This document shows positions 1-6,019 of a stretch of 6,540 nucleotides of DNA, piece by piece. The stretch is from Chth-196 sp044370935 (GTDB taxonomy: Bacteria; Verrucomicrobiota; Verrucomicrobiia; Chthoniobacterales; Chthoniobacteraceae), in contig JBILUQ010000230.1 of the NCBI GenBank assembly GCA_044370935.1, forward strand, positions 1 through 6,540, read 5' to 3'. Numbering within the stretch: the stretch's first letter is position 1; the number at the start of each line of letters is the position of its first letter. The position numbers and the translations under genes were made by a program. The notes beneath the pieces are model-generated. The model did not search any database. It was not told where the DNA came from and saw nothing but the letters and a program-made list of their open reading frames with translations.

Positions 1-402
1 TGTGAGCCCCTTCGCTGCGTACTCGGTGACGCCAAAAACCAAGAATCCGAAATTCATCAAGAGCGTCAGAATTGATTGGCATGCCAGTTCCATTCCACCG
101 CCCCAACCGCCGGCGCTGCTGAATGCGCATCCAATTTTTCCATCCACTTTCATCCAGTGTGGCAGCATCGTTTCGTCCCAGAACCGCTTCATTTTCCAAG
201 ACACCAAGCCCATGTTCGTGGGGCTGCCAACCGCAATTCCATCGCACCAGAGCACGTCCTCGGCGGATGCTGCGTCGACGTGCAGAACACGAACCTCGGT
301 ATCGGGAATCTGGCCCGCGCCTTCGGCGACAAAAGCCGCCATCTGTGCCACGTTCCCGGATCGGGAGTCAAAGAGGACTAGAATTTTGTTTGAGGAGGGC
401 AT
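1..402 (-). CDS. WrbA-like flavodoxin-fold protein, 3' end cut off by window edge
   Basis: The first 134 residues of a flavodoxin-fold protein are visible, starting from ATG at 402 and running off the left edge with no stop. WrbA-type proteins are about 200 residues, so roughly a third is missing. Residues 7-11 (ILVLF) form the first beta strand. The loop DSRSGNVAQM at 12-21 sits where the FMN phosphate-binding loop should be and is followed by FVAEGA (24-29), which resembles the WrbA helix. GSPTNMG at 59-65 plus the following WKMKRFWDE matches the WrbA pattern GTPTRFGN...MRTFLDQ. AFSSAGGWGGGMEL at 93-106 matches the third flavin-contacting loop. No signal peptide is seen, so it is probably cytoplasmic. 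The known family role is FMN-dependent two-electron reduction of quinones by NAD(P)H; a plain flavodoxin-family reductase remains possible. It starts 57 bases after the DUF1080 gene stops and has no clear Shine-Dalgarno site. Its link to the sugar genes is unclear. Confidence 0.82.
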   Translation of the reverse strand, partial: MPSSNKILVLFDSRSGNVAQMAAFVAEGAGQIPDTEVRVLHVDAASAEDVLWCDGIAVGSPTNMGLVSWKMKRFWDETMLPHWMKVDGKIGCAFSSAGGWGGGMELACQSILTLLMNFGFLVFGVTEYAAKGLT

Positions 403-459
403 CTGAAGAACTGTTTGGTTTGCGTGAACAAAAATTTCAGCACAGGTGAAAGCCTGCCT

Positions 460-1833
460 TTATGGATGAAGCTCTTTGATGAAAATGTTTCGGTACTGCA
501 TCAGCGCCGGTGCGGATGTCCACTGGCCTTCTTTTTTCGAACCGTGATGCTGAAGGCCGATCGGGCCTTTCGTTGGAAAGTTTGGAATTAGCACGTCTTT
601 GATCACGGTTTTCCCATTGAGAACTACGGTGACTTTTCCTTTGAGCACCGTGATTTCAAAACGGTTCCATTTTCCAATCGGGTTGTCTGCTTTTTGTGAG
701 GGAGTCACGCCGGCGCGCACCTGCGCTGGAAGCGAGGCGTCCCTGCGCACGCCGTACATCTCTCCTGAACCAATCGGCCAGCACCAAATGTTAACCTGGT
801 GCTTTTCGCTTCCGCTCAGAAGCACGCCAGAATCAGCGTCTGGTTGCGTTATTGCGATGGGTTTGCCGTCTGGGTCGAGTGCGTCGGATCCGTCCGGGAG
901 GACCTGCCGGACGTTCGGGTTTTGGAATGGGGTCTCTTTGATGCGCCAGTCAAGAATCAGGGAGTAGTTGGAGAACTCTTTTTGAGTCCAGAGATGTTTC
1001 TCTCCGGGCGCCTCGCTTTGGGCGTCGTAATCAATGATCCCGTCCTTCGCCTTCCAGTGATTGTTGTCTCCATCGGGAACCCGCCAGCCCTCGAAATCAA
1101 CTCCGTCAAATAGCGACACAAAGCCCTCGTACGGATTCGCCGTTTGCTCGGGAGGCGTCTTTGAGGAGGGGAGTTCCTTCAAGACGATGTTCTTGAAATG
1201 ACATTCGCTGCCCTCGCTTTCCAAGCAAATGAAGCCTTTCCGAGGCACGCAGTCTTTTGCGACGGTGACTTCCTTGCCGTTTACCTCGAGCCGGAGTTCT
1301 CCGTTGTTGCCTGTGATGCGATAGTGGTTCCATTCGGGAGAACCGTTGCTTCGGTCTTCGATTGGAAAGCTTCTGCTGCCGCGGTTCGCCACCCGTCCGG
1401 TCGGCGTCATGGTGGCGCCCCAGATTGAGAAAATGTCGCCGTTGGTGGTGTACCACTCGTTTTTTCCGGGAATGTTGAATCCGTGATCGAGCACTTGAAC
1501 CTCGATGCCGCGCGTATACCCCGTGCCCATCGCTGGAATCCCGTCGCCCCAAACAAACACCCCGCTATTGCCCCCGGACTTCATGTGCCGCCAGTCGCAC
1601 TCGAAGACGAAGTTCTCGTACATTTTTTCCGAGCGCATGTATCCGGTCGGGATACCGCTTGTGACCACCATCTCGTCTTGGACTGTGAACGTGTTTGCGG
1701 CGACATTCACCGGCACCCAGCCGGCAAGGTCTCTGCCGTTAAACAACCGCTCAAAGCCCGGGGGGAGTGAGTCGGCTGAAAATGCTTGAGTTGAGAGAAG
1801 CAGTAAGGGGAAAAGAATGCCTGGGGATCTCAT
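460..1833 (-). CDS. Secreted protein with two tandem DUF1080 (3-keto-disaccharide hydrolase) domains
   Basis: This 457-residue protein starts at ATG 1833. A signal peptide is visible: MRSP, then a hydrophobic stretch at 5-14, with probable cleavage after FSA (residue 20). Two copies of the same domain follow. Domain 1 (about 27-220) opens with LFNGRDLAGW (30-39), has GNSGVFVWGDG (88-98) and EVQVLD (111-116), and closes with FKNIVLKEL. Domain 2 (about 238-455) opens with LFDGVDFEGW (241-250), has DSGVLLSG (334-341) and HQVNIW (345-350), and closes with YRNIFIKEL. These are hallmarks of PF06439, a concanavalin-like beta-sandwich named for 3-keto-disaccharide hydrolysis. The single-domain form is usually about 200-250 residues, so this is a duplication or fusion. 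The copies differ clearly, with a longer loop in domain 2 (about 300-333), so they may bind different substrates, or one may only bind glycan. The substrate is unknown. It lies downstream of the sulfatase in the same direction, after a 205-base spacer that may hold its own promoter. Confidence 0.9.
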   Translation of the reverse strand: MRSPGILFPLLLLSTQAFSADSLPPGFERLFNGRDLAGWVPVNVAANTFTVQDEMVVTSGIPTGYMRSEKMYENFVFECDWRHMKSGGNSGVFVWGDGIPAMGTGYTRGIEVQVLDHGFNIPGKNEWYTTNGDIFSIWGATMTPTGRVANRGSRSFPIEDRSNGSPEWNHYRITGNNGELRLEVNGKEVTVAKDCVPRKGFICLESEGSECHFKNIVLKELPSSKTPPEQTANPYEGFVSLFDGVDFEGWRVPDGDNNHWKAKDGIIDYDAQSEAPGEKHLWTQKEFSNYSLILDWRIKETPFQNPNVRQVLPDGSDALDPDGKPIAITQPDADSGVLLSGSEKHQVNIWCWPIGSGEMYGVRRDASLPAQVRAGVTPSQKADNPIGKWNRFEITVLKGKVTVVLNGKTVIKDVLIPNFPTKGPIGLQHHGSKKEGQWTSAPALMQYRNIFIKELHP

Positions 1834-2038
1834 AGTAGGCCCACAGGTTGCCCAGTCGCTCGGACTGGGGCCAATTAAATATTTTTCGGCAACAGCAACC
1901 GGTTGTGGCCTATGGAAATCGTGCTTGACCCCGAGGGGGTAGCAGATTGGCCCGGCGCAACTTTCTCCGCTCGAAGCCGCCGGTTGCTCGGACTCTCAAA
2001 TGGCGCGTGGATGTTGTATCTGCGCGTTTGACTAGGAG
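1834..2038. other. 205-base spacer between sulfatase and DUF1080 gene
   Basis: I found no gene here. The spacer holds a perfect 7-base hairpin (1851-1869), a 10-base palindrome CAACCGGTTG (1896-1905), a small GC-rich hairpin (1928-1940, stem ACCCC/GGGGT, loop GAG) and a 15-base imperfect direct repeat (1852-1866 and 1980-1994). An AT-rich patch at about 1872-1888 (minus strand AAAAATATTTAATTGG) lies about 40-55 bases upstream of the DUF1080 start and could contain a -10 element, but no convincing -35 partner is seen. Neither hairpin is followed by a T tract on the minus strand, so a classical intrinsic terminator after the sulfatase gene is not supported. The length and the structure argue that the DUF1080 gene may be transcribed at least partly on its own. 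Confidence 0.6.
1851..1869 (-). repeat. Perfect 7-bp inverted repeat in the DUF1080 leader
   Basis: CCCAGTC (1851-1857) and GACTGGG (1863-1869) are exact reverse complements around a 5-base loop. On the transcribed minus strand the hairpin ends about 17 bases before the ATG at 1833. It could fold in the mRNA leader near the ribosome entry region or act as a dyad operator. No U tract follows, so it is not a normal rho-independent terminator. The inverted repeat is certain; its function is inference. Confidence 0.6.
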
Positions 2039-3529
2039 CTACTGAATTGGAGCGTTGTTTCCAGCCTCCCTTACTCGGCGTAGCTCGGATTGCAGGTCCG
2101 CGACCTTCTCCGGGTTTTGCCCGTACAGATTGTGCTTCTGCGCCGGATCAGTTTTGAGATCGTACAGCTCCCCTTTGGCGGTGTTTTTGGTGTAGCCGAA
2201 TTGTTCGTCGTACCATGCGGGTACTTTGGATACACCGCCGCTTGGGGCGTCTACCAGCAGCCAGTCACCGGAACGGAGTGCGTAGTTTTTTGGATTGGTG
2301 TTGTGCACAAGCGAGGACCGGTTGCTCGCGGTTTTTCCACGCCAGAAATCAAGCTGGTTCACGCTGTCCTCCGCCGAGCGGGTTGCGATCGGTGCACCCA
2401 CTACAGCCGCAAGCGTCGCGTAAATATCGATTTGGCTCATCAACCCATCTGCAGCGCGGCCCGCAGGCACATGTCCCGGCCAGCGCACCACCATCGGCAC
2501 ATGATGGCCGCCCTCCCAAAGGTCGCGCTTCACTCCGCGAAAAGGCCCGGAACTGAAGTGTTCGAAATTCCGGATCCTTTCGTACGCATAGCTTTCTGCT
2601 CCGTTGTCGGCTGAGAAAATCACAAGCGTGTCCTTCTCGAGACCTTTTTCGCGTAGCGCATTCAGCACGCGGCCTACCGAATCGTCTGTTTGGCAGACGT
2701 AATCCCCGAAGGCCCCGGCTTTGGAGCGCCCTTGAAACTCCGGCGCTGGAACGATCGGGGCATGAGGCGAAGTGAAGGGGAAATACAGGAAGAAGGGTTT
2801 TTCGGGGTTGCGGGTTTTGATCCAATTTTCCGCCTTGTTGGTGAGCGTGGGCATGACCGCATAGAAGTCCCATCCCTCCACGGATGGTCCAGGACGCGCT
2901 TCCCAGTGTCCCTCCAGCGGTTGAGCAGGCGGGGTGACGGGGACGGTTGGCACGGTCGTGACCCGGTCGTTTTCAAACCATGCGTACGGAGGAAAGTTCG
3001 GAACGTCATCCCCAAAATAATACGCGAATCCGTGGGAAAGCGGTCCTCCGGCGATTGGCTTTGACCAGTCGAACGCGTCTGGCGCGAAGCCCTTCGCCTT
3101 GTCGGCTTGAGCGCCGGGTTTCTGAATGGACGCCCAATTCCACCCGAGATGCCATTTTCCGATGCAGGCCGTGTCGTACCCCTTCGATTGAAGAAGCGAA
3201 GAGAGTGTGCAGCGGTCCGCGTCCAGGACGGGTTCGTCGAACGCGTTGACGATCCCGTGAAACTTTCTCCAGTGATACCGCCCATGCAGCAGCGCGTAGC
3301 GGCTCGGAGTGCAGATCCCCGAGGAGCTGTGGGCGTCGGTGAAGCGGGTGCCTTCGGCGGCGAGGCGGTCCAGGTTTGGGGTGGGGATTTTTGAAGCTGG
3401 ATTATTGGCGCCAAGATCCCCGAACCCCATGTCGTCGGCGTATAGAATCACGATGTTGGGCAGGCGGTCCGCCGCTTTTGCGCAACCGAGGGATGCAGTC
3501 CAAAGAATCAGAATTATCCAGTTTTTCAC
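2039..3529 (-). CDS. Secreted S1-family sulfatase (arylsulfatase type), GTG start
   Basis: This 496-residue sulfatase starts at GTG 3529. That start places a signal peptide at the N terminus (MKNWIILILWTASLGCAKA, likely cut near residue 19), and an in-frame stop lies a short way upstream with no ATG between. SLGC is an imperfect lipobox, so a lipoprotein is possible but less likely. Metal-binding residues are visible in ADDMG (31-35, D32 and D33) and SADNG (307-311, D308 and N309). CTPSR at 73-77 is the maturation motif in which C73 becomes formylglycine. GKWHLG (124-129) and SPHAP (254-258) supply the usual active-site Lys and His, and GVKRDLWEGG (332-341) matches the conserved C-terminal substrate-side segment. 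The length fits the family. The role is hydrolysis of a sulfate ester, probably on a glycan, in the periplasm or at the surface. The substrate subfamily cannot be read here. No maturation enzyme is encoded in the window. Confidence 0.95.
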   Translation of the reverse strand: MKNWIILILWTASLGCAKAADRLPNIVILYADDMGFGDLGANNPASKIPTPNLDRLAAEGTRFTDAHSSSGICTPSRYALLHGRYHWRKFHGIVNAFDEPVLDADRCTLSSLLQSKGYDTACIGKWHLGWNWASIQKPGAQADKAKGFAPDAFDWSKPIAGGPLSHGFAYYFGDDVPNFPPYAWFENDRVTTVPTVPVTPPAQPLEGHWEARPGPSVEGWDFYAVMPTLTNKAENWIKTRNPEKPFFLYFPFTSPHAPIVPAPEFQGRSKAGAFGDYVCQTDDSVGRVLNALREKGLEKDTLVIFSADNGAESYAYERIRNFEHFSSGPFRGVKRDLWEGGHHVPMVVRWPGHVPAGRAADGLMSQIDIYATLAAVVGAPIATRSAEDSVNQLDFWRGKTASNRSSLVHNTNPKNYALRSGDWLLVDAPSGGVSKVPAWYDEQFGYTKNTAKGELYDLKTDPAQKHNLYGQNPEKVADLQSELRRVREAGNNAPIQ

Positions 3530-3617
3530 CCTTTGAGAACTCCCGCTCCTTTTGAAAGTTACGCTGTGATGATGACTTTAGAGAGCCTGATCGTTGTGCA
3601 TTCCGGCCTGATCCGTT
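3530..3617. other. 88-base spacer between PQQ dehydrogenase and sulfatase
   Basis: No gene is present. GCCTGATC occurs twice, at 3585-3592 and 3606-3613, exactly 21 bases apart. Next to the sulfatase start there are purine-rich stretches that may serve ribosome binding. No hairpin followed by a T tract was found, so read-through from the dehydrogenase into the sulfatase is plausible. Confidence 0.5.
3540..3549 (-). promoter_or_regulatory. Candidate ribosome binding site for the sulfatase GTG start
   Basis: On the minus strand GGAGCGGGAG lies upstream of the GTG at 3529. Its nearer GGGAG is 10 bases from the start codon, slightly long for a Shine-Dalgarno site. It is the best such site seen in the window and supports the GTG start. 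The other genes show no clear equivalent. Confidence 0.35.
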
Positions 3618-5762
3618 TTAGGGAAGGCAGAATGCCATGTAGGCGTCGCCGCTCGGTGTTCCGCATTTGCCACCGCCGCATGCAATGACCACGTACTGGC
3701 GGCCGTTGACCGCGTAGGTTGAGGGTGTGGCGTATCCGCCCGCGGGGAGTTTAAACTTCCAAAGCTCCTTGCCCGTCTTTTTGTCGAATGCTCGCAGATG
3801 CTCGTCTTTGCTCGCGGCGATAAACACGAGGCCGCCCGCAGTAACAACCGGTCCGCCGTAGTTCTCGGTTCCGGTCGGGGGGACGCCTTTTGCGGTAAGC
3901 TCCGGAAATTCGCCCAGCGGCGTCCTCCAGAGGTATTCGCCGGTGTTTAGGTCGATTGCGTTCAGGGTTCCCCATGGCGGCTTGATGGCGGGGTAGCCGT
4001 TTGCGTCCAGCCAACGGTTGTAGCCGGTGGTCGTGTAGGGAATTTGGCCGAGCGCGGCGCCTTTCTGGGCGGCGGACGGATCAGGCTGCGCTGAGTTTGC
4101 CGTGTGGGTTGGAGCTGCTGCTGCCGTTTTACCCAGCAGAAAGTCAGCCACCATCTCCTGCTGTGCGGCGGTCAGGAAACCGAAGGAGGGCATCACGCCT
4201 TTGCCTGATTTGAGTATCGCCAGCACGTCGGCTTTTTTGAGCCGCTGCTCAATTCCGGAAAGTGGCGGCACGTTTTGCGCCTTGTTACCCATCCGATCCA
4301 GCCCGTGGCATGCGGCGCAGATTTGGGTGAAAATGGTTTCGCCGCTCATTGGGGCGGAGTCGTTCGTCTTCTGGTTTTCGACCATTGTGAGAATCCACGC
4401 CATTTCGTTGGCGTTCACGTAGAGCACCCCGTCGCGGTCGGCTGCGGCTCCGCCCCACTCGGCACCTCCGTCGAATCCGGGCAGGATGATCGTTCCCTCG
4501 CGGCTCGGTGGAGCGAAGGGCGCGTGAGGGCGGATTTTGCTGAAGCGTTCCAGCACCTGCCGGTGGGATTCGGGCGAGATGTTCGTGATTTCGTCGTAGG
4601 AAAAGAGCTGTCGAGCGAAGGGGGCGGGCTTTTCCGGCAGTGGCTGGGTCGGCCATGCCGCTTCGCCGATGAGATCCGAGCCGGGAACTGGCACTTCGCG
4701 GAGGGGAAACACGGGTTCGCCGGTTTCGCGGTTGAACACGAACACATGACCCGATTTGGTCACCTGCGCCACGGCGTCAATTTTTTTTCCGCCGCGGGAT
4801 ACGGTGATCAGGGTGGGGGGCGCAGGAAGGTCGCGGTCCCAGAGGTCGTGGTGTACGAGCTGCTGGTGCCAGAGTCGTTTTCCTGTTTGTGAGTCGAGGG
4901 CGATCAGACAGTTCGCGTAGAGGTTTTGGCCGATGCGATTCCCGCCCCAGAAGTCGAAGGCAGCCGAGCCGGTCGGGCAGAAAACAATTCCGCGCGCTTC
5001 GTCGAGTGCGAAGCCGGTCCAGACGTTGGCGCCGCCCACGGTTTCATAAGCTTTTGTCGGCCATGTATCGTGGCCGGGTTCGCCAGGAAGGGGGATGGTG
5101 TTGAACCGCCAGACCAATTGTCCGGTGCGCACGTTGAACGCACGGATGGGCCCCGGTGCCGCCGGGGCTGGCCCCTCGCCAAGCCGCATTCCGAGAATGA
5201 GCAGGTCCCCATGGATGACGCCCGGCGAGGTGACGTTGAGGGCGAGTCCCCCGATGTCGCGGCCCATGTTTTCTTTCAGATCGATGGAGCCTTCTTTGCC
5301 GAAAGATGGAATGCGTTTGCCGGTGGCCGCATCAAGTGCGTGGAGAAAATGGTCGTTGGCAAAGTAGATGCGCCGGTCTTTTGGCGACTTTACGTCCTCC
5401 CAGTACATGAGCCCGCGGTTGACTCCGGTTTTAGTGATGCCCGGCTGGTCGGCGGGGTTGAAGCGCCAGAGTTCTTTGCCGGTTTCAGCGTCAACGGCGA
5501 AAACCTCAACGGAAGGAGATGTGCCGAAAAGGTTTCCGTCTATGATGAGCGGATTGCACTGGATCTGGCTGCGGTTGTTCGCTGCGACGCCGCCAGCATG
5601 AAAAGTCCATGCTGGCCGCAAAGACTGCACGTTTTCGCGAGTGATTTGCTTGAGCTCCGAGTAGTGCCGGGCGCCCTTGTCACCGAGGTAGGCGCTCCAG
5701 TTTTCGTTTGCGTGCGCAATGCCGATGCATTGCAGAATGGCAAGGGGGGTGAACCATTTCAT
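3618..5762 (-). CDS. Periplasmic PQQ-dependent dehydrogenase with embedded cytochrome c domain
   Basis: This 714-residue protein starts at ATG 5762 with a signal peptide (residues 1-18, cut after AHA). It is a quinoprotein beta propeller of the glucose dehydrogenase-like type. Blade motifs recur: AVDAETGKELWRF (89-101), ALDAATGKR (142-150), AFNVRTGQLVWRF (208-220), ALDSQTGKRLW (288-298), AIDLNTGEYLWR (602-613) and AFDKKTGKELWKF (658-670). HHDLWDRDLPAPPTL (304-318) is the characteristic quinoprotein glucose dehydrogenase segment. A class I cytochrome c domain is inserted at about 472-545: CAACH (482-486) binds heme, and M524 in GVMPSFG is the likely sixth ligand. A low-complexity Ala/Thr/Pro linker (546-567) returns the chain to the propeller. 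The role is oxidation of a sugar or alcohol hydroxyl in the periplasm, with electrons passing from PQQ to the heme and then to the respiratory chain. The substrate is unknown. It is 257 bases from the kinase upstream and 88 from the sulfatase. PQQ synthesis genes are not in the window. Confidence 0.93.
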   Translation of the reverse strand: MKWFTPLAILQCIGIAHANENWSAYLGDKGARHYSELKQITRENVQSLRPAWTFHAGGVAANNRSQIQCNPLIIDGNLFGTSPSVEVFAVDAETGKELWRFNPADQPGITKTGVNRGLMYWEDVKSPKDRRIYFANDHFLHALDAATGKRIPSFGKEGSIDLKENMGRDIGGLALNVTSPGVIHGDLLILGMRLGEGPAPAAPGPIRAFNVRTGQLVWRFNTIPLPGEPGHDTWPTKAYETVGGANVWTGFALDEARGIVFCPTGSAAFDFWGGNRIGQNLYANCLIALDSQTGKRLWHQQLVHHDLWDRDLPAPPTLITVSRGGKKIDAVAQVTKSGHVFVFNRETGEPVFPLREVPVPGSDLIGEAAWPTQPLPEKPAPFARQLFSYDEITNISPESHRQVLERFSKIRPHAPFAPPSREGTIILPGFDGGAEWGGAAADRDGVLYVNANEMAWILTMVENQKTNDSAPMSGETIFTQICAACHGLDRMGNKAQNVPPLSGIEQRLKKADVLAILKSGKGVMPSFGFLTAAQQEMVADFLLGKTAAAAPTHTANSAQPDPSAAQKGAALGQIPYTTTGYNRWLDANGYPAIKPPWGTLNAIDLNTGEYLWRTPLGEFPELTAKGVPPTGTENYGGPVVTAGGLVFIAASKDEHLRAFDKKTGKELWKFKLPAGGYATPSTYAVNGRQYVVIACGGGKCGTPSGDAYMAFCLP

Positions 5763-5852
5763 GGGGTGTCTGCGGAGTGGGATGTTTTAAGGCGAGGGAG
5801 AGCCTTGGCGCAGCATGATACCGGTGATTTGTTGCACTGCGAGCTGGTTTAG

Positions 5853-5984
5853 CTACTTACTCGGCGGGATTTTCGCTCCGTTAAGAGCGCTCAGGAACAG
5901 ATTTTTTGTGTGAGCCGATGCGTCGGGCGTTTTCAACTCAGACGCGGCGGTTGGGTTCCGTTGAGGGGTGCCGTTAAAGGGCAT
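5853..5984 (-). other. Doubtful 43-codon ORF in the spacer
   Basis: An ATG at 5984 opens a reading frame that stops with TAG at 5853. The predicted peptide begins MPFNGTPQRNPT and ends FLSALNGAKIPPSK. It has no transmembrane segment, no clear family motif and no Shine-Dalgarno site. The frame stays open upstream of the ATG into the kinase coding region, where it overlaps the end of that gene in another frame. It could be a small gene, a decayed C terminus or chance; chance is the default reading. Confidence 0.15.
5956..5981. repeat. 13-bp imperfect tandem repeat upstream of PQQ dehydrogenase
   Basis: On the minus strand CCCTTTAACGGCA (5981-5969) is followed directly by CCCCTCAACGGAA (5968-5956), with 10 of 13 positions identical. 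A third partial copy, CTTAACGGAG, lies at 5887-5878. Repeated AACGG boxes about 190-225 bases before a start codon could bind a regulator. The repetition is seen in the sequence; any regulatory role is inference. Confidence 0.35.
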
Positions 5985-6019
5985 TAATGGTGCATGTTTG
6001 AAAATTGGATACCATTTGT

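Larger units (their letters stand above)
5763..6019. other. 257-base spacer between kinase and PQQ dehydrogenase
   Basis: No well-supported gene lies here. It contains a 13-base imperfect tandem repeat (5956-5981), a short inverted repeat CGCTC/GAGCG (5874-5878 and 5885-5889), a second one AAGGC/GCCTT (5789-5793 and 5802-5806) and a 43-codon minus-strand ORF (5853-5984). Neither inverted repeat is followed by a T tract in the transcribed direction. A promoter for the dehydrogenase is expected here because gene function changes, but no sigma-70-like pair stands out. The dehydrogenase ATG has no clear Shine-Dalgarno site. Confidence 0.5.

Noticed and set aside
2..406. 134-codon open frame on the plus strand at the left edge
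   Set aside because: The opposite strand reads as a flavodoxin-fold protein with matching motifs; the plus-strand peptide is low in recognisable structure.
1928..1940. GC-rich hairpin ACCCC-GAG-GGGGT as terminator of the sulfatase gene
   Set aside because: The stem is only 5 bases and no T tract follows on the minus strand.
2090..2614. 174-codon open frame on the plus strand opposite the sulfatase
   Set aside because: It is a shadow of the sulfatase gene and has no family features.
4275..4892. 205-codon open frame on the plus strand
   Set aside because: It is also antisense to the PQQ dehydrogenase and shows no domain or signal.
5789..5806. AAGGC/GCCTT inverted repeat as kinase terminator
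   Set aside because: The stem is 5 bases with an 8-base loop, and an A run rather than a T run follows in the transcribed direction.
4926..5852. 308-codon open frame on the plus strand
   Set aside because: It lies antisense to the PQQ dehydrogenase, whose motifs are unmistakable. The peptide has no recognisable domain, and long antisense frames are expected in codon-biased GC-rich genes.
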